Shown: positions 25,961-37,821 of the stretch, piece after piece
How the letters are laid out: each line of letters opens with the position of its first letter
Position numbering within the stretch: position 1 is the first letter of the stretch
Assembly: GCA_030770545.1 (NCBI GenBank)
Contig: CM061100.1
Location: forward strand, 14,686,501-14,750,500
Reading direction: 5' to 3'
From: Macropodus opercularis
Lineage: Eukaryota > Chordata > Actinopteri > Anabantiformes > Osphronemidae
Length of the DNA: 64,000 nt
Notes under the pieces: model-generated
Seen by the model: only the letters and a program-made list of their open reading frames with translations
Databases searched by the model: none
What the model was told of the DNA's origin: nothing
Position numbers and translations under genes: made by a program

Positions 25961-28101
25961 TATAAATCTGCTGGACACTAATTAACCAAGAAACGCTTGA
26001 TACATTTATTTAACGTATACAACGTCTTCAAAGTGGTAGAAAAATCAGATTGCATATCATGTAAAATTACACAAAAATTCATTGACGCTCTAAGTGGAGG
26101 TAATCTGCATTTTGTCCTACTGCTCTATTAAAATACAAACGAACACCACATTTATTGCTTTTATGTTGCTATTGCACAAGGAAAGGTTCAAATGGGAGAA
26201 ACCGTTCAATCCAGGCTTTAAAATGTCCTGTTCCACACTAACCTCACTTTATTTAAAGACTTAAGCTTTAAACATGGTTTTAAGTCCAGTTGGTTTAAAA
26301 CCTCACCTGGATGAGAAGCTCAATGTGTTTCTGAGTAAAAATACAGAATATAAAATAGCTTTAACGCTGTCCGTTGAATGTCTGCTGTTCTGTACATAAC
26401 TGATTAAATGCTAGAAACAATACAGATTTTTACACTTCAATATATCAAACTGAGGTTTGCAAAAAAATAAGACACTTTGACAGCTGCCTTTTAAGACAAG
26501 CTGCTAAAGCAAGTGGACCCTGTAAAACCTGGAAATGTCATGGAACGAGACGAGAGTTCACCTTTCTACACTAAGAGGACAAATTCTTCAGGATGACTCC
26601 CAAGAGAAAAACGACGGCAGCTCTGGATTGTCTTCACATGCAGCTACAGTAAAGTAGTAGTCAAGTCGTTTTTACTGATGGAATTTAGAACCAGGTGGCA
26701 ACTTTAGCCTGTTGTCCATAAATCAGCTTTACCGTGACTGTTGGTGGAAAATAGGTTTTGTGAAGTGTGGCTCACGTGATTCTGCTGATGCTGAATGTTT
26801 TTGTTAAACCTCAGACAGCAGTCATGCCCAGACAGACAGCTCCCCAGTGCCATGTCTTGTATGACACCCTTCTTCAGGATTAAGGAGAGTTCTGTTTCCA
26901 AGACGTGTGTGCTGGGAGTCTGTACCTGAAAAGTATGTCAAGCTAGACGCAATCCATGGCTCTGCCCCAGACATCAACACACTAGTTCTCTGTGGACTGG
27001 CTGTCAGGACCAATGCATCAGAGAGAGGGGGAGGCCAAAGGGGGGCCAAGAGAAAGAGACAAGCCCTACAGAAACGTACCAGCATATCATAACAATAACA
27101 GCCAATAATAATAATGATGATGACAGTAATATAAAGAACAGTAATAACGCACAGAGCACACGGCTAACAGGAAGCATACAAACAAGTCTGTGCCGCCTGT
27201 AACTCCTACCAGAGGAGAGGACGACTTCCATCCTATACTGGGCCAGCAAACAGCAAGAAGAGATCCCTGCCCCCCGTCGGGGGGTCAGAGGCCGTGGACA
27301 CCAGCGATAGCTGCACTCAGGCCCCCAAAGGGGACCAGCTGCACCCATGACTAGTCAGCCCAAGACCCACCAGACCCTAACGTGGACCCAGCCCCCATAA
27401 TACTGCCCTCGCAGGGAAAAAGCAGAGGCACAGGAGGACAGAGTACCCCGAGCCCAGCGAGTGCCGCCCACACAGCAACAGACACACATGGCCTGCCCAC
27501 CTACACCAAACCAAAGCCAGACACTCACACGCTCCCCTGCTCGACGGTCACTGTCTGTCCTTACCCCAAAGCTGCCCTGGCCTGACCAGGTGCCCAGCGA
27601 CCTAACAGATGCGGAGGAGTAAAGCTAAATCTACCACAGCACAGCACCACACTGTGTATCAGACACTGGTTTTAAAAGCAAAGCTCCCTCCTCTCTTTAC
27701 TCTGTAGCACTAGCACCACATGTGAATCCCACACACACTGTAGTTTTCTCCTTACTACTGTATTTATCTTTGAAGCTGCTTCACTCTGTGGAGGTCAAAC
27801 AACCACTGACCACATGCTTCTGGGAATATTATAGTGTCACAAGAATATTCATGCACCTGACCATGGGAGAAAGTTGGAACTATGGAAAATGTACTGGTAC
27901 AGTATGAAAGAAAACTATTCTGTCGCGTACTTTGCTTGTTCATATTTGACTTTTGTAAATATAAAATTACCAGGCATCTGATGCAGTCTCGTTTACGCAG
28001 GAAACAAAAATCGAGATAAGATGTGGGAATGTGGCTGAAACTATAAGACGATGTATGTATGTACGTATCATCCCTAAGTGCAGAACAGTTGATCATTGTT
28101 T
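25961..28101. other. Intergenic region between convergent pkn3 and zdhhc12
   Basis: No coding sequence seen. The left third (to 26616) is AT-rich and unidentified. Then follows duplicated block copy 2 with its longer continuation (26617 to about 27620). The right part includes the presumed zdhhc12 3' UTR, in which I saw no canonical AATAAA on the minus strand. Confidence 0.6.
26617..27222. repeat. 606-bp duplicated block, copy 2
   Basis: Partner of 23892-24497 with no difference noticed. It continues to about 27620 into C/A-rich sequence (GCCGCCCACACAGCAACAG and similar) absent from copy 1, so copy 1 looks truncated relative to copy 2. Confidence 0.9.
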
Positions 28102-30549
28102 TTAGACTTGGTTGCTGTCCTCCCTGAAGTACACCTGCTCCCATACTACTGTGCCCCAAACGCAGAAAAAACTCCAAAGATTGTGGAACGTGCCACGATC
28201 AAAAGGGTTTTCATCTGCCCCACAGTGTTTGAGGTAGGAGATCCGGTGGCGTGACATGAACTCCCAGGTAGTGGTGTTGAGAGAAACCAGGTAGAGGTGG
28301 GAGCCTAGCAGGAGGAGCACGATCAGCAACAGCAGAGCCACGAGCGTGGCCACAGCAAGCAACACACCATTGGTGCGCAACCACAGCTGCCATGTGGCCG
28401 CGTAGCTGAAACCCGTCCTGAGAAAACACACAGAAAACAAAATGAATGTAGTCTCTGTCGTGAAACCTGCGGCAGAGCGGAATGGTGACAGTGCCACACT
28501 AACCAGGCTATGTGGAGCCCCCACAGCAGCACCAGCAGCTGTACTGCCAGGTAAAGCACAAACCAGCGGTGGTTCCTCTCACCGACACAGTTCTCAATCC
28601 AGGGACAATGATGGTCATACCGCCGGACACAGTGTTGACATGTCTGACAGTGCTTGGATCTCATTGGCTGCTGCTTGGATTAAAGAGGATTATATTAAAG
28701 AAAACGCAACTGGCTGCAATAGAGCCAAGAAAGAAATATTTTTAATTAATGAGAAGAAAAGGTGAAAAAAAACCCTAGTTTGGTCAAAATTTTACCCTTT
28801 GGCACCTTTTCCTGTCCTGTGTTAAGCAGAATGAAACTACACCCATGTGCCTGTGAGCCGTTAGCCGACGTACCTGCAACAGACAGTGGCCACAGCGACG
28901 CTGTCTCAAGGACTTGGTGGGGGGCGGGATCATGTCCTGCTGTTCCTCCGTGACTCCCAGCGTGAGCTGGAACAACACAGGAGACACACTGGTCATGAAA
29001 GCCACGTTCATTCTCTATTGGAGCTAACTGTCCCTTGTTTCCACAAACATAAATAATAACTCCCCCAGCATAGGGCAACATGTGTGCAATGCAACAAGGA
29101 GCCAGCTGAGATCAGCTCTTCTCTGATCAGAGAAGGTGCTTCACTCTGTAAATATAAGCAGAGACACCTGGTTGCCTCCCATTCTCAGCTAAACTATGAT
29201 AACTGCTGCTTTGCCGTTTACCATTTGACATTGACAATGTGGCGAGAAGAATATCATGATTATGCCCCTGAAGGGTAGCGTGTTAGCATGCTGACCCCTA
29301 CGCTCAACCTACAAGTAGAGATTTATGAGCTACAGTATCAGCGACATGAGCACAGCGAGGAGTTGATCATCAAAGAGGAACAACACTGTGGTGGACAGAC
29401 TAATTGATGAAAGATGTGGGACACGTCAAAGAAAAATCTCCAACACATCTTAAGAAACAAGCTGAGCTTGGACAGTGACAGAAGTGAGGTTGAACAAGCA
29501 ACATGTGATGAATGGGAGGCCTTCACCTTTGCAGTTTCCTCAAACTGGTGTTCAGCGTTTCAGCCTAGAATAAACTATACGCCACAACTCAACTTCCAGA
29601 CTTCTGTTTGTTTGTTCATGTTTGTGACTATTGTGGTTTTTCATATTGAAAAACACATGGGAAACAAGTAATAAAAGAACTAATCTAAATGTTATACTTG
29701 GTATAGTTATTCATTAATACAGTTAATGGTGGCATGGTCTGATTTTACTTTAACCTGCTCATTCTACCAGCACAGCCCTCATTCATGAGAGAACATTAGA
29801 ACACAGAGATTGGTGGGTTTGATTTAATAAATATTTAATTTATAAACTTCAATAATATGGATTTTCTCCTACTACTTTTTCTTTGGTTTAAAAGTTAATT
29901 GGCTGGCAAATATCAGATGGTTTCATTCAAGTTATTTTTCAGGCTGAAACTTCATGACTTATTGTAGCATCACCTGTCACTTGTCATATCATTATGACTG
30001 GAGGTTTCTAAATGTCCTTATGGTGGTTTTGCTGTGAAATTATAGACTTTTTGTTTTTGTGGTACATGTAACGTGGATTTGGAAGATTAGCGCAAAGTTA
30101 ATAGGGTCCCTAGTAAATACACCTGATCTGACATCAAGCCTTTGATCATCACCTGCAAGTCGCTGTCATCAGACAAGATGAAGCCTGGGTCCATCAGAGA
30201 AACTGCGAAGTAAAGCAACACAGAAACCAGCACCAGCAGGACAAAGCACACGGGCTGGACGAACTGGCCCGTCTCCTCCTGCTTCCTCAGATCTTCCAAC
30301 ACACACAGGTTCGGTTAGTACATCAGTTGGAGCAGCTTTCATTCGTGGTCAGTAAAAATGGGCCATAACAACAACCACCTTCTTTCGCTATTACTCAGGC
30401 TGCAGCCTTACGTACTGCGGCGTTATTCCATTAGTTAATGTGACAGACTTACCTGTATCGTGTAGGAACAGTATCAACGTTATGACCCATGTTAGAATCA
30501 CATGAGCGGTTCTAACTAGGAAACCTGAGCCAAAGACATTCTTGAACAT
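28102..30549 (-). CDS. zdhhc12: Palmitoyltransferase ZDHHC12
   Basis: Membrane S-acyltransferase that attaches palmitate to protein cysteines, Golgi/ER. Exons in transcript order: 30549-30453, 30292-30153, 28966-28874, 28670-28504, 28417-28102 (TAA), 270 aa (human 267). The first two exons encode two membrane spans ([39 protein letters not shown]). The cysteine-rich domain starts with CGHCLLQ and contains [18 protein letters not shown], with an intact DHHC, then ENCVGERNH. Two further spans follow, with the TTxE-type motif NTTTWEF and the end [16 protein letters not shown]. Exon 2 has an unusual acceptor (GGAAG), chosen because it restores phase and the HDTDLRK match. Convergent with pkn3, as in human. 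Confidence 0.95.
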
Positions 30550-30938
30550 GGTCCTCTCATATTAGAGCGTCCAGCCTCAGATGGCGATGACAACCTGAGC
30601 CTAGCTTACACTAACACTTCGTCGACCTGCGTACCGTTCATCGCGTTTTTTCATTGCTAACATTAGCAACGTTAACGGGACCGTCGTCAGAGAATTACCG
30701 TTAGCATTCACCGTTATCTGCGACCGTGTGTAACAGCCCGCGGCCTGTGTTTTCCAGGTCAGACACAAAGTCAAAAGCGGTCATTTTATCTTTTCGCGCT
30801 GATTCACGTCCATTAACTTGACAGACCTATTTATAAGCCCCCGCTTCGTTGTATCGCTTTTATGTTTGCTGCTGTCGCTATACACACCGGGCTGTGATTG
30901 GTCAGAATCTGTCACGAGACAGTCCAGATAGCGACACT

Positions 30939-30951
30939 GGGGGGGGGGGGG
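30939..30951. repeat. G13 homopolymer
   Basis: Uninterrupted G run on the plus strand about 390 nt upstream of zdhhc12. Confidence 0.95.
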
Positions 30952-31015
30952 TGCACGAGCGCTGTCCCAGCCACGCACTGTAAACAACGCTGTCCAACAA
31001 GGCTGTAGGAGCTGT

Positions 31016-31021
<6 letters not shown>

Positions 31022-31067
<46 letters not shown>
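31022..31067. repeat. (CA)n microsatellite
   Basis: About 23 perfect CA units in the zdhhc12 upstream region. Confidence 0.97.
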
Positions 31068-31069
<2 letters not shown>

Positions 31070-31236
31070 GCTACTTTCACATCACTCCACTTTATTTCAC
31101 TACACGGACGGCAGCGACGGGAGACGAGGGCAAAGCGATCAAGGCGCTTCTGAACCAATCAGAGCTTAGATCCGGCGCGACCACACGTCTCCCGTCGTTT
31201 CTTGAAGTTAGCGAGGTGGACCAAGCTGCAGAAAAT

Positions 31237-31362
31237 ATGGCGGCTGATTTGGTCAAAAGCAGGAAGTCGCGTACTTCCACCAATCAAAACAGACTTGACC
31301 GGAAGTCACTGGATAATCCCGGCGTGTCAATAGTAGCGAGTGATGGAACAGTCAAAATGTGA
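31237..31362 (+). other. Orphan small ORF in a promoter-like segment
   Basis: ATG in a YY1-like ATATGGCGGC context opens 41 codons beginning MAADLVKSRK and ending in TGA. CCAAT (31280-31284) and an ETS CCGGAAGT (31299-31306) lie inside it. I do not recognise the peptide. It could be an orphan first exon, a micropeptide or chance. Confidence 0.25.
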
Positions 31363-32328
31363 AAATAAGTCGATGAGCTACAGCTACATTTGATTTGAAT
31401 TAGTTATTGACTATGTTATTTATAACAATGTTTTGGTTAAAACCTACCATCTCAACCCTTCTACGGTGGGATGTTTTGATTAGGACTGTTTGTGAAGATT
31501 TATGTTGCGCCATTAAGGAAGCTGAAGTGTTGCTCAGTTTTACAGGTGACCACATGTTTCTTTGATGAAGCGCTGAGGTGTGTCTAGCTGCTGGAGCTAC
31601 CTGGAAAGGTGGTGAAACGTTTGGACTGTAGAGCAGAAAGGTCCAGTTGCAATGACTCCAGACTAACTGGCTGCTGCTTTTGCTTTCATTGTCTGGCGAG
31701 TGTGGAGCAGCTGGGATGAGGATCAGCACCTCCAAGTCTGAGGCCATGGTTGGAGGAGTTTAAGTATCTTGTTCTGAGGGAAGGAAGGATGGAGCATGAG
31801 CCTGAGTGGCATCGGTGATGTGGTCGCTGGATGGGTCCTTTTTAGTGAAGCAGGGGCTCAGTTAAAAGGCAAAGCTTTCAGTTTACCAGTTGAGCTCGGA
31901 CCCGCTGGTCCTCCATATAGAGGGGAGTCAGTATGAATTGCTCCAGTATTTATCCACCTGTCTGAGGTCTGCCAGGATCTAGGACACCAAGGACAAATCA
32001 CCAGCTGAACTGACCGATTTGTGATCGCGCCATGATTGTAATGATGACAGTCTTGATAGTGATGTCACAGAGCAGAGGTCTTAATGATTTAACCTCCCTT
32101 TGCCTCCTTGAACTCTAGGTATGTCTATATTGTGCAAAAAAGGAGAATTTTCTGTTCAGGGTTTTTATTTCATTCATCACGTATAGAAAAATATTTTTCC
32201 AACATAACAGCATGAAAATACAATTAAACGCTGCCATAATTATCCTTAGATTCAGTAAATGAATAGAATGAATTTATTGTCACAGTATACAGCAAATGCC
32301 CACCATGTTGTTGGTCCCTTATTTATAT

Positions 32329-32334
32329 TTTATT
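32329..32334 (-). terminator. uap1l1: uap1l1 polyadenylation signal AATAAA
   Basis: TTTATT on plus, about 110 nt downstream of the uap1l1 stop. Confidence 0.6.
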
Positions 32335-32441
32335 TTTAAATCATAAGTTTTTCTGTATACGATAAGCTTAATAAACCAGTTTTATATGATTTGATCAGCC
32401 CAGATTCAAATTCCTTAAATGGCTGAAATGACAGACACACA

Positions 32442-35400
32442 TTACTGAGCCTGCAGCTCAGTGGCTCTCTTCCTGTCCAGAATGAAGGGAGTAGGCAGCG
32501 TCTTCCCTCTCAGCAGCTCCTCCAGACTCTGACAGTGGAAATGAGAAGGCAGTGACATTACAGCAACTTGTTGTCCTTCTAGTTCAATTAAGAAAATGCT
32601 CCTGAAAATACATATTTCGGGATTTTTTCTTGGCACTTTGGTGTTCTCACCTCTCCAGAGTAAGATACCAGAGGTGAAATCTCACACTGGGCTACGGGAG
32701 CGTTGCCTGTTGACACACTATGGACACACACACAGGTTGACATTTGTCTGTTCTCCGCACGTGCAGGACATCCACCACTGTGTGTGTGAGTGTCACAACG
32801 GAGACTAGTTTTGACTTGTCAGAAATATATATATATATATATATGTTATATGATATGTGGGTTTCCTCTGACCTGGACGGAAGCTCGTTGCCTTGTTCGT
32901 CCAGCAGCGTGGCTCCAGCAGCTGTGGCCCAGCGCCAGTGCTGGGCCAGCAGAGCGTTCCTGGCAGTGGTGGGGCTGTCTGTGGCTGCACCAGCGTTTTT
33001 CAGGGGGGAGAACTCGTCCTCTCTTACAACCTCAAACACAACAAAGTTCCTTCCAAAGACAAAATGTTTTCAACAAGTGTAAGCAATAAAAATTCCAGAC
33101 TGACAGCCCAAGACACACAGAGATCATTAACAGTACCTTGAGAATGGGAAGACGTCAAAGACAAATTTCTCCATCTTTATGCCGTTGGGTTCACTGGGTT
33201 TGACTCGGTTGCCACACGTGTCAACATAAGGTACTTTCTTGATTGCAACATGTTGTTTCAGTTGGCCTTCAAATTTCCTGTAATGTCATAAAAAAGAGTG
33301 AAGATCAAAAGGAATTTTTACAGGACATGAAGAAGACAGGATTCATGCGAAGCGCACATTTTAGGCCTGGTGGTGAAGCCGTCTGGTCAGTAACTGGTGG
33401 TACGATGGGTGATTAGGCTCTTTCGTTTTTGAGCAGTGTGGATTTTAGACAGATCCTGCTCTGGCACAAACATTCAACCTGTTAGGAGCACGGCTTCCTT
33501 GGTGTAGCTCATCATTGCAGTTTGGTTTACTCATCAAGTAGAGAGGGAGTTTTTCCTCCACTGTTGCTATTAAAATGTATAATGTATTGATTGGCTCCAG
33601 TTAAAAGCTACTTTTGTGGGATTTGTTGGGTTTAGTTGTGTCAGGTCTTAAACCTCACTGTAAAGAGCCTTGAGAGAACTGATGTTGTGAATTGGTGCTG
33701 TATAAATGAAGTTGAATTGAATCAAGGTTTTACTTTGCTTCCTCTGTCTAGCGTTAATATTTAACCAACCCCCATATGTCCTGCTGCTCTCCTCTCACTA
33801 TCTTTCTGTACAACCCAATAATATTCCAGTACCTCCTCCTCTTCACCCACATCAGTCTAACGCCATCAGAGGTGCTGATCCAAGATTATTTGTTCGTGAC
33901 AGTCGAGGTGCTTACTCTGCTACATCCTGCAGGAACAGCCTGGTAAAGAAGTGATTACAGATGTTTCCGGCACTGTAGACCAGCTCCCCTTCAGGTCCTC
34001 GCAGTTCTGCTGTCTCCGTCTGGATCTCGCTATATTCAACAACCTGGGAGACGCCTCGCACCCTGCAAACAACGCCCACTGGCTCTGTGGGGCTCACCTT
34101 CTCCACCACCTGACAGGGGCACGTGAGGCACCAGATGGAAGACTATTTACACACTGACATGAACTAACCAGACGTCTCTACACAGCCACATGTCTGAGTC
34201 ACACCTACGAGACTCTTTAAATTAAGAAGAGGCCTGAGCCTACGTATTACTACTAATTCATGCATGATGCTGCTAAAGATGGACGGATGAGCCGACAGCA
34301 GTCTGTGCGTCTTTCATCACTGTTACCTTACATTCGTTGCTTGTGGAAAGGTTTTGAGCTCCGCATCAGAAACATATACAGAGGTTTTCTGCGTAAAATT
34401 TGCTTAAAGATTTGAATTGTGCAAATGCAGAGGTTCACATAGACTGTATTTTGTTTTAGGCCCTAACCTGCCCCCTAGTGGATCTACCAGCACAACCATG
34501 TCTAAATAATGAGCCAGCTAAAGCTCACCAAGCAGAAATGCTCTTTATTTGATGCTGACGTACAACAACTGACCTCAGCCTTTGCTACCGACCTTTGCTC
34601 CGCAGTCAGCCCCTTTGCTCACGCAGAAGCCGACAAACACGGGGTCAGCCATCTTCACGAGGATGTTGTCCACACAGTAGACATGCAGGTACTCCACCCC
34701 CCTCCTCTTCATGTCGTCCAGTACGTCATGGTCCACCAGCGCCTGGTACAGACCACCGTTACCATCTGACAAAGAGCCAAGAGGTTTGAGGTTTTACACG
34801 TCGGCCAGAAGCGACGACAGTGACGCGTCTGCGTACGTGCTGCTGTACCTGGGGCCATGGCGATCTTTCCTTTGTCCTGCAGGATGACCTTTCCATCAAA
34901 AGTCACTGCCGGGATCATCCTTTGCTCAAACATAATGATGTTCGACGGCTCCAGACCAAAGTAGTTGTTCTCCTTGAAGAACGTCTCAGTGGGAGCGAGA
35001 GTGAACTCACTGGTCATGATGTACCTGGACAGCAACCGTCCAGCTTTAAAGCAAACCAAGCATGTGTGCATCTGCTGGAGCCCAAACCTAAAAGCAGCAT
35101 CTTATAATCTTACCATGGAACAGTGCACTGTGAGCCATGACTGGCATCTGCCAGCTCCTGTATTCTGTGGATGCGCTCGGCCTGGATTTGGTACAGGGTT
35201 TTGCCACTTGGCAGCCCAACGTTGTACATCCCTTTGGGATACTGGACACCCAGACGCGTCCCCTGACCTCCTGCCAGGAGCAGGACTCCAACTCGATTCT
35301 GAGAGATTTGCAGCAGCCCTGTGAAGCAGAAGAGCGGCACCGATCGGACACACGTTTGTGTACTGACGATAAGACGCTGATCTATTTATATTCAGTTCAG

Positions 35401-35950
35401 ACATTTTGATCGAAGCTCTTGCTTTATTATCTCGTGGCAGAGGCTTGTTAGTCTAAGGAGCATGTACCAGTCGCGTCTGGCGCGTTTTGGACCGGCTTCA
35501 CTAGATCACAGCTGAACCTTTGTCTGTGGTCACGTGCCACCGTTTGACTCGTGACAGGAGCTTGACGCTGGTCAGTGGTTGGTAAAGTAAACTCTTGGTG
35601 CTGGTTCCGCTTTAGTTTGAACCTGCCGAGGGCGCCTCCGTTACCGTAATCCGTGTAAAAGCTGGCTCACCTTCACGTCGCCACTCGTCGAGGCAGCTTC
35701 GCTCGCTCTTCCGGACGCTGCCGATGCTTTGAGCGGGGACCGGCTCCATGAACTGGTCGAGGTGAGCAGGCGGGGAGGCTGCAGCCTTCGCAGCCCGGTC
35801 ACAATGTCCCTTTAGATCCTTGAGGTCCAGCTGAGACAGCTCCTGGAGGAAGGCGAGCCTGTCCTCCTCACTCAGCTGGGGCCAGAAGTGGAGGACGTGG
35901 GACTGTCCCGCTGCCTCCAGGCTCCGTCTCACTTGCTCCAGGGGAAGCAT
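32442..35950 (-). CDS. uap1l1: UDP-N-acetylhexosamine pyrophosphorylase-like protein 1
   Basis: Nucleotidyltransferase of the UAP1 family, expected to act on UTP and N-acetylhexosamine-1-phosphate in the cytosol; activity of the like-1 paralogue is less certain. Exons in transcript order: 35950-35671, 35318-35114, 35024-34849, 34765-34593, 34109-33916, 33277-33137, 33049-32873, 32717-32651, 32528-32442 (TAA), 499 aa (human 507). The signature loop is LLLAGGQGTRLGVQYPKGM. Also seen: WYIMTSEFTLAPTE, MAPDGNGGLY, HVYCVDNILVKMADP, EPVGVVCRV, NICNHFFTR, PNGIKMEKFVFDVF. NHFFTR with ALLAQHWRWA favours UAP1L1 over UAP1. Exon 8 needs a TAG acceptor at 32718-32720; the CAG 11 nt further in breaks the frame. 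Neighbour slc25a25 lies upstream on the same strand. Confidence 0.95.
32826..32844. repeat. (AT)n microsatellite in uap1l1 intron 7
   Basis: Perfect alternating AT run. Confidence 0.9.
33540..33722 (-). mobile_element. Dispersed teleost repeat, family R, copy 2 (reverse)
   Basis: Reverse complement of the start of the copy at 63028: shared TTGGCTCCAGTTAAAAGC, CTGTAAAGAGCCTTGAGA-like and GAATTGGTGCTGTATAAATG phrases, ending in GAATTGAAT. Lies in uap1l1 intron 5. Confidence 0.85.
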
Positions 35951-36471
35951 GTTGGGAACTCGTGGCCGCAGCAGTCGACTCTGAGCGGGATCCGGCGGCG
36001 GAGGACTCGGGCGCAGACGGATACGACGCAGCGGACGCTCGTAAATGTTTGCGCTGCCGCAGTAACTGCTCCAGTCAGCAGCGAGTCACGGAGCTGACGC
36101 AGCGGTTTCCACAGCGAGTCAGCTGAGCCGAGGCCGGAGCTTCCTTCACTACAGCTGATGCTACACAAACACGCTCAGCCAAAGGCAAATCACAGCCTCG
36201 ACCGGAAACCCACGCAGGTGATGAATGGGCACATCAATACTCCCCTTTCATTCCGAGGCGTCATTTCACATTAGAACGTCGTCTTCATTCGGTGCTTGAC
36301 TGACTGACACTAGTAAAGGCCTCATTCCCTGATTCAGCTGATTCACGCCAGGTAACAGACAACCTGCGTTTACAGGGACAGAAGCCTGAGAAGTGACTGT
36401 GACAAACTCCAGCCTCTGGTCATTACATGCGCTTGATCAAGACAAACACTCAAAGACTTGAAAGTTCTTCA
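35951..36471. other. uap1l1 5' flank
   Basis: About 0.5 kb from the uap1l1 ATG to the slc25a25 3' end; GC-rich near the gene. No ORF or clear core element beyond base composition. Confidence 0.5.
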
Positions 36472-36495
36472 TTTATTTTGCAGTGTGTCTTTATT
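36472..36495 (-). terminator. slc25a25: slc25a25 polyadenylation signals (two AATAAA)
   Basis: TTTATT at 36472-36477 and 36490-36495 on plus. They imply a 3' UTR of about 1.3 kb (36480-37821) with no coding content seen. Confidence 0.7.
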
Positions 36496-37821
36496 TTAAA
36501 CAATGTCGTGTGGAAAGTCAGTTCTCAAACAGAAGCACAATGACCCTCAGTGTGACAACCAGGCAGCCGAGCACCTGGTAGTAAATCAAAGGACACAACT
36601 AAACCTTCTTAGCTGAACAGATCATCAGAGGGAGGCTCAAATGTTGGCTCGCTGACATTTCTTCTCTTTCACAAGCAAATATTGCAGTAAACGTAAAACA
36701 AGGCGTAAACTCTCCACTTGGTTTTCAAAGGAGCTGGTAGAATTCTGTAAAGCCACCTACACATGAATTATTAATATAGAGACCTAAGAAATTCAGTGTT
36801 CCACAGTCCTGGTACTCTCACTTGTTAGTTAGAGCAACAGTAAATGTCTGTCTGCTCTACATCGTGTCTCACTGATCATCTACAGTCTTCGGTAACAGCA
36901 TTTCTAAGAAATAATAAGTTATTAGAAGAGCCAAGCGTATATCAAAACCTTTAACATTTTCTTCAGTCCATTACCATAAATTCCATGACACACCAGAGCA
37001 CACAACGTTGGGCGGAACAAGCGGTTGTCATGGTGATTATTCCTAGTTCCTCACCAGAGGTAGAGCAATAGCATGTACATACAGAGGCAACTGGAATGAC
37101 ACGCCTCATCACTTTGGAATCATTCATACGCTTAGATTACTTCATAATAAAATGCCTGAGGACCTTTAACAGAACGTCAACCTGGAGTCTGTTTATACAT
37201 TTAAATGTTCCGTTTTCATCTTTAAGAAGTCCTGGCAGGTTCAACGATGGCACTAAAAACGACTTGTTATTTTAGCTGAATTCTGCTGGAAGTGAAGCGG
37301 CACAGACTAAAGCTGTGGATCACATTGGGATGTAAGAGCACAGCAACATTCAGAAGGGAACCGACAGGACCGAGGCTCCATCCACCTCAGCTCAGAGCAG
37401 TCAGTCAGTCCCTGCTTCTGACATGCAGACAGGAAATCCGTTATGTACCAGCAGCATTTCTTCTGCCAAGGCAACATCCACACATTGCGCTGATACACCA
37501 GTGAAGCCCTCAGTCAACTTAGCATAAATGCACATCTTGCCGTTCGGTTTGGTAAAGAATGGGTTAAATTCACAGCAAAAAACAACAAACTGTAAATGTC
37601 TTTTAATTAAACTTTCATCTTTTATCAACAATGTCTTCATGAACATTATCCGGTGTTTCTCCTTTAGTGCAGCTATTTGATTTACTTGTGTAGGTGCTTC
37701 AGCGGCTTCTTTCTTAGATCCCATCAGGGTCAAACTTCAAGTCTTCAGAGTCAAACTTCAGTCTTCACACAACCAAAGCAGAAGCCTTCGGTCCCTTGAC
37801 GTCTCGCGTCTGCCTCCTTCC

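Larger units (their letters stand above)
30550..32328. other. zdhhc12 5' flank and gap to the uap1l1 3' end
   Basis: Holds a G13 run (30939-30951), a long CA microsatellite (31022-31067) and a promoter-like cluster with a small ORF (31237-31362). From 31363 to 32328 I see nothing definite. Confidence 0.6.

Noticed and set aside
32250..32310. Possible LINE tail (GAATTTATTGTCACAG)
   Set aside because: Too short and generic to assign.
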